From an uncultured Nostocoides sp. (GTDB lineage: Bacteria; Actinomycetota; Actinomycetes; Actinomycetales; Dermatophilaceae): a DNA stretch of 11,203 nucleotides. Numbering within the stretch: position 1 is the stretch's first letter; each line of letters begins with the position of its first letter. Below are positions 1 through 6,346 of this stretch, in pieces. The stretch covers positions 1 through 11,203 of the forward strand of contig CAKZIH010000337.1 of assembly GCA_936931335.1 (NCBI GenBank), in the 5' to 3' direction. The position numbers and the translations under genes are program-made. The notes beneath the pieces are model-generated. The model was not told the DNA's origin. It made no database searches and was given only the letters and a program-made list of their open reading frames with translations.

Positions 1-3
1 GCG

Positions 4-76
4 TATCCCCAACGGGATTCGAACCCGTGCTACCGCCGTGAAAGGGCGGGGTCCTGGGCCGCTAGACGATGGGGAC
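4..76 (-). tRNA. tRNA-Glu (anticodon TTC)
   Basis: The reverse complement folds as a 73-nt tRNA. The acceptor stem GTCCCCA pairs with TGGGGAT (first pair a G-T wobble), followed by discriminator A at position 4. The D-arm contains CTAGCGGCC. The anticodon stem-loop is CCGCC-CTTTCAC-GGCGG with anticodon TTC. The T-arm carries GGTTCGAATCC. CCA is not encoded. The sequence closely follows actinobacterial tRNA-Glu. I saw no convincing promoter in the bases just upstream (77-150 on the minus strand). Confidence 0.96.
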
Positions 77-306
77 CCGATTCTCCGAGGCCCCGGCATG
101 CCAAGCGAGCAGGCTCGGATCCGTGGAGGAACGACTGGAAGCATACGGCCACCTGTGCCGATCACCAAAACGCGGGGGCCGAGCGACTCTTCGCCAGCCC
201 GGATGGCGTCCACCGCCCACCCGGTAGCGGCCTGAGTCCGTATCGTCAGCGCAGGACCTCAGGGTCTGTCCGTCCAGCTCACCACAGCGATGAAGGAGAC
301 CGGCGT

Positions 307-1419
307 ATGCGCACGGTGGGTGTCGAGGAAGAACTGATGCTCGTCGATCCGACGACGGGGGTGGCCAGCCAGACCTCGGCTGCCGTCCTGCGCGAACACC
401 GCCGGCTGGTGGGGGAGCAGCCCCCGAGCGCCGCCCACGAACTGGATGCCGAGTTGATTCAGTACATGGTCGAGACGCACACCGCCCCCGCGGACAACCT
501 CGACTCGATCGAGGAGCAACTGCTCACCGCCCGCCAGACCACGATCGCGGCCGCCGAAGCCGCCGGGGTGGCCATCGCGGCGGTCGGGCACACGGTCCTC
601 CCGCCGGACGGACCGGCACTGATCGCCCCCGATGACCGCTATGCCCGAATCGTCCACGAGTTCGGCCCGACGGCGCGGCAAGCCGGGACCATGGGGATGC
701 ACGTGCACATCGCCATCGACTCGCCGCAGGAGGGCGTGCGCGCCATCGACGGTCTGCGCCCCTGGCTGCCGCTGCTGGTCGCCATCGCGGCCAACTCGCC
801 CTACGCCGACGGTGTGGACACCGGTTATGCCAGTTGGCGCCAGCAGGTATGGAAGCGCTGGCCGACCGCCGGCCCGGCCGAGCCTTTCGGCTCCCTGGCC
901 GAATATCGCCGGGTGACCGAGGCGCTCATCGCCTCCGGGGCAGCTCTGGATGCCGGGATGCTCTACTTCGACGTCCGGCTGGCGGCGCGCTATCCCACCG
1001 TGGAGATCCGGGTCGCCGACGTATGCACGGACCTCGGCGACGGCCTATTGGTCACCGCGCTGGCCCGCGCGCTCGTGGAGACCGCGGCGGCCGGGGAAGC
1101 GCCGCCGGCGGTGCGCAGTGACCTGGTCCGGGCCGCGCTCTGGCGCGCCTCGCGTTCCGGCCTGGACGGGGAACTGATGCACCCCCATACGGGCGAATTG
1201 GCGCCGGCATTTGATGCGCTGGGCGTCCTCGTCGAGTACGTGGAGCCTGCCCTGACGGCGTCCGGTGATCTGGACCGGGTCAGCGCCGGGGTGGAGCGCC
1301 TGCGGATGGTGGGCACCGGAGCGCGCCGGCTGCGCCAGGCATACGAACGCGGTGGCTCGATGAGCGAGGTGGTCGCCGACCTGGTGCGCCGGACCGCGGC
1401 GGAGCCCGGCGGCCACTGA
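307..1419 (+). CDS. ybdK: YbdK-type carboxylate-amine ligase (glutamate-cysteine ligase family 2)
   Basis: A 370-aa protein of the GCS2 family, the YbdK-like ATP-dependent carboxylate-amine ligases. E. coli YbdK has weak gamma-glutamylcysteine ligase activity in vitro, but the physiological substrate of the family is not settled. Visible signatures are GVEEELMLVD near the N-terminus (residues 5-14, a strand with the metal/ATP-binding glutamates), GMHVHIAI (130-137), ANSPYADGVDTGYASWR (162-178), and the conserved block around residues 220-243 containing FDVR and VEIRVADVCTD. Length matches the family (about 370). The ATG at 307 is chosen because GAAGGAG lies 8 nt upstream (292-298) and the family's GVEEE motif begins a few residues in. 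The gene is monocistronic and convergent with the PHP gene, with only 18 nt between the stops. Actinobacteria generally use mycothiol rather than glutathione, so a role in glutathione synthesis is not implied. The family call is firm; the substrate is unknown. Confidence 0.9.
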   Translation: MRTVGVEEELMLVDPTTGVASQTSAAVLREHRRLVGEQPPSAAHELDAELIQYMVETHTAPADNLDSIEEQLLTARQTTIAAAEAAGVAIAAVGHTVLPPDGPALIAPDDRYARIVHEFGPTARQAGTMGMHVHIAIDSPQEGVRAIDGLRPWLPLLVAIAANSPYADGVDTGYASWRQQVWKRWPTAGPAEPFGSLAEYRRVTEALIASGAALDAGMLYFDVRLAARYPTVEIRVADVCTDLGDGLLVTALARALVETAAAGEAPPAVRSDLVRAALWRASRSGLDGELMHPHTGELAPAFDALGVLVEYVEPALTASGDLDRVSAGVERLRMVGTGARRLRQAYERGGSMSEVVADLVRRTAAEPGGH

Positions 1420-1437
1420 ACCCCAAGCAGCGCGCGC

Positions 1438-2493
1438 TCAGCGCTCGCCGCGGGCCCACGTCTTGACCTCGTCGACTTCCCAGGTGGTGACGATCCGCTC
1501 CGGCTCGATGCCGAAGGCCGCGGCCCGGGCCGCGCCATACGCCGGGAAATCCAACTGGCCGGGCGCATGGGCGTCGGAGTCGATGGAGAACAGGCAGCCC
1601 ATCTCCACGGCGAGTTGCAGCAGGTCGTCCGGGGGATCGCAGCGCTCCGGGCGCGCATTGATCTCCACCGCAACGTTATTTTCTAGGCAGGCGGCGAAGA
1701 CGGCCTCGGCGTCGAACTCACTCTGCGGGCGCGTCCCCCGCCCGCCGGTGACCAGGCGGCCAGTGCAATGGCCCAGCACGTTGACGCGCGGGTTCTGCAC
1801 CGCCGAGACCATCCGGCGGGTCATCGGCGCCGCGTTCATCCGCAGTCTGCTGTGCACGCTGGCCACGACCACGTCGAGCTGGTCGAGCATCTCCGGGGTC
1901 TGATCCAGCGAGCCGTCGTCGAGGATGTCCACCTCGATCCCCTTGAGGAGGGTGAATGCCCCGCCCAGGGATGCGGTGATCGCATCTACGATCTCGATCT
2001 GCCGGCGCAGGCGCGCCACGGACAGACCGTTGGCGATCTTGAGCCGGGGGGAGTGGTCGGTGAGCACCAACCACTCGTGGCCGGTCTCCATCGCGGCGAG
2101 CACCATCTCGTCGATCGGCGAACCACCGTCGGACCAGTTGGAGTGGCTGTGACAGTCCCCGCGCAGCGCCGCGAACAGTTCCTGACCGTCCTGCGTGAGC
2201 GCGCCATTGTGGCTCTCCTGCAGGCTCGCCAGATAGGTCGGCACCTGCCCATCCAGTGCCTCGCTCACCACCGCCGCCGTGGCCTTCCCGATGCCCGGTA
2301 ACTCCTGCAGCGTCCCCGCCCGATGCCGTTGCGCCAGTTCTTGATCCGGCAACTCCTTAAGTGTGGTCGCCGCCTTGCGGAAGGCCTCCACCCGGTAGCT
2401 GCTGGCCCGATTGCGTTCCAGCAGGAAGCCGACGCGCCGCAGCGCCTCGACGGGGTCCACCGGCGCGGTGAGGTCCGCTACGAGATGCGCCAT
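1438..2493 (-). CDS. PHP-domain phosphoesterase with N-terminal PolX-like helix-hairpin-helix domain
   Basis: A 351-aa protein. Residues about 10-90 resemble the 8-kDa helix-hairpin-helix domain of family X DNA polymerases, including LPGIGKATA (65-73). Residues about 110-335 form a PHP domain with its metal-binding motifs: DCHSHS (H115, H117), D122, LTDHS (H147), GIEVDI (E187), ASVHS (H214), GHCTGR (H242) and SIDSDAH (D307, H309). PHP domains are trinuclear-metal phosphoesterases, such as histidinol phosphatase or the PolX exonuclease. The polymerase palm and thumb of full PolX are absent; the protein goes almost directly from HhH to PHP. A DNA 3'-end or small-phosphoester substrate is plausible but unproven. 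There is no clear Shine-Dalgarno before the ATG. Instead TACAGT lies exactly 6 nt upstream, which suggests a leaderless mRNA. A desulfurase-gene relic ends 25 nt upstream. The domain call is firm, the substrate open. Confidence 0.88.
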   Translation of the reverse strand: MAHLVADLTAPVDPVEALRRVGFLLERNRASSYRVEAFRKAATTLKELPDQELAQRHRAGTLQELPGIGKATAAVVSEALDGQVPTYLASLQESHNGALTQDGQELFAALRGDCHSHSNWSDGGSPIDEMVLAAMETGHEWLVLTDHSPRLKIANGLSVARLRRQIEIVDAITASLGGAFTLLKGIEVDILDDGSLDQTPEMLDQLDVVVASVHSRLRMNAAPMTRRMVSAVQNPRVNVLGHCTGRLVTGGRGTRPQSEFDAEAVFAACLENNVAVEINARPERCDPPDDLLQLAVEMGCLFSIDSDAHAPGQLDFPAYGAARAAAFGIEPERIVTTWEVDEVKTWARGER

Positions 2494-2499
2494 GCCCCG

Positions 2500-2505
2500 A
2501 CTGTA
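2500..2505 (-). promoter_or_regulatory. Putative -10 element of a leaderless promoter for the PHP gene
   Basis: Minus-strand TACAGT (TANNNT type) is followed by exactly six bases (CGGGGC) and then the ATG of the PHP gene. In actinobacteria this spacing places transcription start at the A of the start codon. No good -35 is seen, which is common for such promoters. Inferred from sequence only. Confidence 0.4.
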
Positions 2506-2518
2506 TGCGGCGCCGGCC

Positions 2519-2606
2519 TCAGCCCGGCAGCAGCTCGCGCAGGGCGCGCACCAGCCGGTCGACGTCTTCGGCGTCGGTATAGGGCGCTAGACGCGCGCGA
2601 CCCCCG
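2519..2606 (-). pseudogene. Relic of the 3' end of a second cysteine-desulfurase-like gene
   Basis: Read on the minus strand, this stretch encodes GGRARLAPYTDAED, then VDRLVRALREL, then LPG and a stop. It matches the C-terminus of the intact neighbour (GGVRVGLAPYTDAED, IDRLLRALREL, LC-stop). By eye, 57 of 63 bases agree between 2528-2590 and 3561-3623, with most differences synonymous or conservative. Upstream the similarity stops inside a terminator-like hairpin, and the same frame meets a stop at 2660-2662, so no start codon or N-terminal part survives. It ends 25 nt before the PHP start and follows the lipoprotein gene. It is best read as what is left of a paralogous gene after recombination or deletion. 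An alternative is a duplicated target end left by an insertion. Confidence 0.75.
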
Positions 2607-2631
2607 GACGGGCACGCCGTCCGGGGGTCGC
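2597..2631 (-). terminator. Terminator-like stem-loop after the lipoprotein gene
   Basis: A perfect 15-bp inverted repeat (core CGACCCCCGGACGG at 2598-2611 and CCGTCCGGGGGTCG at 2617-2630, extended by a G-C pair at 2597/2631) encloses a 5-nt loop, GCACG. It begins 23 nt after the lipoprotein stop. There is no T-tract, as is usual for actinobacterial terminators. The distal arm on the minus strand lies in the relic of the desulfurase-like gene. Confidence 0.75.
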
Positions 2632-2654
2632 TCGGTGGTACGCCTCTGGAGCGG

Positions 2655-3443
2655 TCAGCTCACCTTCCAGACGACCGGGTTGTCGTAGTACGGGTTCTTC
2701 GAGCCGACTCCATCGGCCGTGTCGTCGCCCTGCCAGGTGACCGATCCGACCTTCACGCCCTTCGGCACGGCGAAGACGGCGCAGTTGCTCGCCGTCTCGC
2801 CCTCGCGCTTCTCGTCCGGCATGTCGATGGTGCACTTCTCGCTGATGGTGCCGCTGAATCCCGAGACGACAACCACACTCACCTCGCCGCCGTCCTCGTT
2901 GCGCGCCGTCAGGCGCGGCAGCATGTTCGAGTTCGGCGTGCCCTCGTAGGTCAGCCAGGTGTGTTTGGAGCTGACCAGCCACGGGACATACCCCTTGAAC
3001 TCGCTGGCGTTCGAGAACTTGTCCCAGAGCGCGGGATCGCCCTCCTCGACGCTGGTGACGGTGGTCGACAAGGTGGCGTAGCCGTAGTACTTCTCACCCT
3101 TCTCCAGCGCCTGGACGTGGGTCACCACGGCATCTCCAACGGAGACCTCCGTGCCCGGCTTGGCTACCTCGCCCGATGCCTGAGTGGCGCTGTCGCTGGA
3201 TCCGGTTTCTGTCGATGATTCCGTGCCGGTGGACGACTCGGTGCCGGTTGTCGACCCGGTGTTGGTCGCCGACGCCGAGGTGGTCGACTCGGGACTCGAC
3301 GAGCTTGACGTCGTTTCAGAGCCGGTGCTCGAGGGAGCCGTCGCGCTGGTCGTGGAGGTGGTCGTGTTCGCGTCGTCGCCGCAGGCGGTCAGGAACATCC
3401 CGCCGGCGAGCAGCAGGGAAAGGGTCACGCGGGTGGTGCGCAT
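2655..3443 (-). CDS. Secreted lipoprotein with Ser/Thr-rich linker, function unknown
   Basis: A 262-aa protein. Residues 1-20 are a signal peptide with basic RTTR, a hydrophobic core and the lipobox LTAC; Cys21 would be lipidated, anchoring the protein to the outer face of the membrane. Residues about 25-90 are a low-complexity Ser/Thr/Glu linker (short GTESST-like repeats), probably a wall-spanning spacer and possibly glycosylated. Residues about 95-262 form a globular domain rich in beta-strand, starting PGTEVSVGDAVV, with two cysteines (C204, C221) that could form a disulfide. I do not recognise the domain; the opening resembles extracellular beta-sandwich (DUF4352-like) domains only loosely. 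The start at 3443 puts the signal peptide at the N-terminus and has GGAG 11 nt upstream. A start 20 codons earlier (3503) would put a charged extension before the signal peptide. It lies between the intact desulfurase-like gene and its relic. Confidence 0.85.
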   Translation of the reverse strand: MRTTRVTLSLLLAGGMFLTACGDDANTTTSTTSATAPSSTGSETTSSSSSPESTTSASATNTGSTTGTESSTGTESSTETGSSDSATQASGEVAKPGTEVSVGDAVVTHVQALEKGEKYYGYATLSTTVTSVEEGDPALWDKFSNASEFKGYVPWLVSSKHTWLTYEGTPNSNMLPRLTARNEDGGEVSVVVVSGFSGTISEKCTIDMPDEKREGETASNCAVFAVPKGVKVGSVTWQGDDTADGVGSKNPYYDNPVVWKVS

Positions 3444-3476
3444 AGGTTCTCTCTCTCCTTGCCGCGGATTGAACCG

Positions 3477-3512
3477 CGCTCGGGTGAACCTCCATGCAAT
3501 CACGCCCGAGTG
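3477..3512 (-). terminator. Possible terminator hairpin after the desulfurase-like gene
   Basis: An imperfect 10-bp stem (3477-3486 with 3503-3512, including CTCGGG/CCCGAG and two G-T wobbles) has a 16-nt loop. It starts 42 nt past the stop of the desulfurase-like gene. A second small hairpin, CGCGG-ATTGAA-CCGCG (3463-3478), overlaps it in the lipoprotein leader, so the two cannot form together. There is no T-tract. It could instead act in the lipoprotein 5' leader. Confidence 0.35.
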
Positions 3513-3554
3513 ACGTTTCCGCTGTTGAACGGCCGGCCGGTCCTGGTCAGGCTG

Positions 3555-4760
3555 TCAGCACAGCAACTCGCGCAGGGCGCGCAGCAGCCGGTCGATGTCC
3601 TCGGCGTCGGTATAGGGAGCCAGGCCCACGCGCACCCCGCCGGTGTCGCCGAGCCCGAGGTGCCGGGAACATTCGATGGCATAGAAATGCCCGGCCGGGG
3701 CATTGATCGCGCGCTGCGCGAGTCCGGCACGGATCTCCTGCGGATCGCGTCCGGCCACGGTGAAGAGGAGGGTCGGGGTCCGGTGCGCGTCATTCGAATA
3801 GACTGTGACACCTGGCAATTCGCGCAGCGCCGGCTCCAGGACCGCGAGCAGGCCGTCCTCGTGCGCCTGGATCGCGGCATATGCGGTGATCAGCCGCTCG
3901 CGCCGGGTGCCCTGGTGCTCCGGTCCGAGGCCGGCGAGGAAGTCGACCGCCGCGCTGGCCCCGGCCATGAGCTCGTAGGGCAGTGTCCCGAGCTCGAAGC
4001 GCTCCGGCACCACATTCGTCGAGGGCAGCAGCTTGTCCGGTTCGAGGGTTTCCAGCAGGCCGGGGTCGGCGGCCACCACCCCGCAGTGTGGCCCCAGGAA
4101 CTTGTACGGCGAGCACGCCCAGAAGTCCGCCCCGCTGGCGGCCAGATCAACGCTGGCGTGCGCGGTGTAGTGCACCCCATCGACATACACCCGGGCATCG
4201 GAACGCTCCCGCGTGGCCCGCACCAGGGCCGGTATGTCGGGCATCGTCCCGATCAGATTGCTCGCCGCGGTGACGGCCACTAGGCGGGTGCGGGGGGAGA
4301 GCACGGCCGCCAGGTCATCGGTGGTCAACTCGCCGGTTGTCGGGTCGAAGTCGATCCACTTGACGCTTGCCCCGGCGGCGGCCGCGGCCTGTACCCACGG
4401 CCGGACATTGGCGTCATGGTCCAGACGCGAGACGACCACCTCGTCACCGGCCGACCAGGTCTTGGCCAGGGTCCGGGCGAAGTCATAGGTCAGATCGGTT
4501 GCCGAGCGCCCGAAGACGATGCCCCGCGGGTCCGCGCCGAGCAGATCGGCCAGGGCCGAACGGCATTCGGCGACCACATCCTCGGCACGCTGCTCGGCGG
4601 GGGTCACCGTGCCGCGGTTGGCGATCGCCGCGGTCAGCGTCGCCGCCACCGCGTCGGCGACTGGAGTGGGCGTCTGCGACCCACCCGGGCCGTCGAAGTG
4701 CGCCGCCCCCGCGCTCAGCGCCGGGAAGTGGGAGCGGACGGCGGCCACGTCATACGTCAT
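3555..4760 (-). CDS. Cysteine-desulfurase-like PLP enzyme (aminotransferase class V)
   Basis: A 401-aa fold-type I PLP enzyme resembling the SufS/CsdA-like VC1184 subfamily of class V aminotransferases. Visible features are the N-terminal FDGPGGSQTP (22-31), the cofactor-binding VDGVHYTAH (193-201; D194 and H197), and the Schiff-base lysine K220 in SPYKFLGPHCG. The C-terminal region contains FYAIECSRHLGL (359-370) and GGVRVGLAPYTDAEDIDRLL. Cys364 is in the neighbourhood of the SufS persulfide cysteine, but the spacing to the following Arg is about two residues shorter, so desulfurase activity should not be assumed. The subfamily's physiological substrate is, to my knowledge, uncharacterised. 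No suf or isc partner lies nearby, which argues against a dedicated Fe-S role. It starts 62 nt after the guaB1 stop. TAGGGT exactly 6 nt before the ATG suggests its own leaderless promoter; AGGG could also serve as a weak ribosome-binding site. A relic of a close paralogue's end lies at 2519-2606. Confidence 0.85.
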   Translation of the reverse strand: MTYDVAAVRSHFPALSAGAAHFDGPGGSQTPTPVADAVAATLTAAIANRGTVTPAEQRAEDVVAECRSALADLLGADPRGIVFGRSATDLTYDFARTLAKTWSAGDEVVVSRLDHDANVRPWVQAAAAAGASVKWIDFDPTTGELTTDDLAAVLSPRTRLVAVTAASNLIGTMPDIPALVRATRERSDARVYVDGVHYTAHASVDLAASGADFWACSPYKFLGPHCGVVAADPGLLETLEPDKLLPSTNVVPERFELGTLPYELMAGASAAVDFLAGLGPEHQGTRRERLITAYAAIQAHEDGLLAVLEPALRELPGVTVYSNDAHRTPTLLFTVAGRDPQEIRAGLAQRAINAPAGHFYAIECSRHLGLGDTGGVRVGLAPYTDAEDIDRLLRALRELLC

Positions 4761-4766
4761 TTGCCG

Positions 4767-4772
4767 ACCCTA
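4767..4772 (-). promoter_or_regulatory. Putative -10 element of a leaderless promoter for the desulfurase-like gene
   Basis: Minus-strand TAGGGT is followed by six bases (CGGCAA) and the ATG. The geometry is the same as at the PHP gene, consistent with transcription starting at the start codon. The AGGG within it could alternatively be a weak Shine-Dalgarno, so this call is tentative. Confidence 0.38.
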
Positions 4773-4822
4773 GCGAGCCAGGCCGACAACCGGCACGGGC
4801 TGTCTACCGCCGCTGGCATCCC

Positions 4823-6259
4823 TCACCAGGAGGTATGCAGCGGCCGTCCCTCCGCGAAGCCGGCCATTGACTGCACCCCGACCACCGCCTGCTCGGCGAA
4901 TTCGGCGACGGTGCGGGCACCGGCATAGGTGAACGAGGACCGGACGCCGGCGGTGATGGAGTCGATGAGGTCCTCCACGCTGGGGCGGGCGGGATCGACG
5001 TACATGCGGGCGTGGCTGATGCCCTCTTCGTAGAGTCCCTTGCGTGCGCGCTCGAAGGAGCTGTCGCTCGCCGTGCGGTTGGCCACGGCGCGGGCCGAGG
5101 CCATCCCGAAGCTCTCCTTGTAGGTGCGACCCTTTTCGTCGGTGAACAGGTCACCCGGCGACTCCAGCGTCCCGGCGAACCAGGAGCCGATCATCACATT
5201 TGAGGCGCCGGCGGCCAGGGCGAGCGCGACATCGCGCGGATGCCGCACGCCGCCATCGGCCCAGACGTGCTTGCCGAATTCCTTTGCCGCAGCGGCACAT
5301 TCGAGCACCGCGGAGAACTGCGGACGGCCCACGGCGGTCATCATCCGGGTGGTGCACATGGCGCCCGGTCCGACTCCGACCTTGATGATGTCCGCGCCGG
5401 CCTCGATCAGATCGCGCGTCCCCTCGGCGGTGACCACATTGCCAGCCGCGATCGGGACGCCGAGGTCTAGTGCGCGGACCGCAGCCAACGCCTCGATCAT
5501 CTTGCGCTGGTGGCCGTGCGCGGTGTCCATGACGAGCACATCGGCTCCGGCTTCCGCCAGCGCGGCCGCCTTGCCCGGGACGTCGCCATTGATCCCGACC
5601 GCGGCGGCGATCCGCAACCGTCCCTGCTCGTCCGCATTGGGCCGGTAGACGGTCGTTCGCAACGCCCCGGCCCGGGTCAGCAGCCCCACGAGCGAGCCGT
5701 CGGCGCTCACCACCGGCGCCAACCGGTGCCGCGCCGAGGTCAGGGTGGCGAAGGCGGTCTGCGGCTCCACATCCTCGGGCAGGGTGGTCAAGCCGGTCAC
5801 CATGACATCGCGCACCTGTGCGAAGCGATCCACTCCGGTCAGGTCGGCCTCAGTGACCAGGCCCACCGGCCGGTTGTCCTCGACCACGACGGCGGCGCCG
5901 TGCGCGCGTTTGCCCAGCAGGATCAGCGCGTCACCGACGGTATGCCCGGGGCTCACCGTGATCGGGGTGTCGAAGACCAGGTGCCGCGACTTGGTCCAGG
6001 CGATGACCTCGGCCACCACCGGGATCGGGATGTCCTGGGGGATGACGACCAGGCCGCCGCGCCGGGCCACCGTCTCGGCCATCCGCCGGCCGGCGATCGC
6101 GGTCATATTCGCCACCACCAGCGGGATCGTCGTGCCCGACCCGTCCGCCGTGGCCAGATCCACGTCGAAGCGGCTGGTGACCTCCGAGCGGCTGGGCACG
6201 AGGAAGACATCGTCATAGGTCAGGTCGTGCGGGGGCATATTGCCGGCGAGGAAACGCAT
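4823..6259 (-). CDS. guaB1: GuaB1-type GMP reductase with CBS domains (IMPDH/GMPR family)
   Basis: A 478-aa member of the IMP dehydrogenase/GMP reductase family. GuaB1 of Mycobacterium smegmatis, the closest family with known activity, is an NADPH-dependent GMP reductase (GMP to IMP plus ammonia) regulated through its CBS domains, so this protein probably works in guanine salvage rather than IMP oxidation. Visible features are the N-terminal LTYDDVFLVPSRSEV (13-27), tandem CBS domains about 95-205 (GLVTEADL 133-140 and VGLLTRAGAL 191-200), DTAHGH (245-250), the catalytic loop GVGPGAMCTTR with Cys302, phosphate-binding DGGVRHPRD (335-343), and YEEGISHAR (410-418). The start at 6259 places LTYDD where the family has it and has GGGGAG 10 nt upstream. 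An open frame continues to 7231, but only as the antisense of DUF445. It is divergent from DUF445 (102 nt between starts) and upstream of the desulfurase-like gene. The family is firm; GMPR rather than IMPDH is inferred from subfamily resemblance. Confidence 0.88.
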   Translation of the reverse strand: MRFLAGNMPPHDLTYDDVFLVPSRSEVTSRFDVDLATADGSGTTIPLVVANMTAIAGRRMAETVARRGGLVVIPQDIPIPVVAEVIAWTKSRHLVFDTPITVSPGHTVGDALILLGKRAHGAAVVVEDNRPVGLVTEADLTGVDRFAQVRDVMVTGLTTLPEDVEPQTAFATLTSARHRLAPVVSADGSLVGLLTRAGALRTTVYRPNADEQGRLRIAAAVGINGDVPGKAAALAEAGADVLVMDTAHGHQRKMIEALAAVRALDLGVPIAAGNVVTAEGTRDLIEAGADIIKVGVGPGAMCTTRMMTAVGRPQFSAVLECAAAAKEFGKHVWADGGVRHPRDVALALAAGASNVMIGSWFAGTLESPGDLFTDEKGRTYKESFGMASARAVANRTASDSSFERARKGLYEEGISHARMYVDPARPSVEDLIDSITAGVRSSFTYAGARTVAEFAEQAVVGVQSMAGFAEGRPLHTSW

Positions 6260-6298
6260 GGCGCCCAGTCTCCCCGATGCGGATCGGGGGAATCCCCG
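6260..6298 (-). promoter_or_regulatory. guaB1 leader with two mutually exclusive hairpins over the Shine-Dalgarno
   Basis: On the minus strand the leader reads CGGGG-ATTC-CCCCG, then ATCCGC, ATCGGGG, AG, ten bases and ATG. The arm CCCCGAT can pair with ATCGGGG (7 bp, loop CCGC; 6272-6289), masking the GGGGAG ribosome-binding site. The same C-run can instead pair with the upstream CGGGG (5 bp, loop ATTC), freeing that site. The stems compete for shared bases, as in translational switches. No ligand or protein is suggested by the sequence, and GC-rich leaders form such stems by chance. Confidence 0.3.
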
Positions 6299-6346
6299 CC
6301 GCCGCCCGGGAGTTCTCTCACTGCCCCGCCTGCTGTCAGTGCGATC

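Noticed and set aside
77..306. 230-nt gap between tRNA-Glu and ybdK, with a short plus-strand frame starting at 38
   Set aside because: The frame starts inside the tRNA and its translation is low-complexity. The gap holds only a GGCATACC-like 8-bp palindrome (GGCATGCC, 99-106) and the ybdK ribosome-binding site; I could not pick a promoter.
990..1673. 227-codon minus-strand frame
   Set aside because: It overlaps the real YbdK and PHP genes in wrong frames and has no recognisable motifs.
3444..3503. Upstream start for the lipoprotein, 20 codons earlier
   Set aside because: It would place a charged extension before the signal peptide and has no ribosome-binding site; the start at 3443 leaves a normal lipoprotein signal.
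3459..4283. 274-codon plus-strand open frame
   Set aside because: It is antisense to the clearly recognised desulfurase-like gene, and its Arg/Gln/Gly/Pro-rich translation shows no domain.
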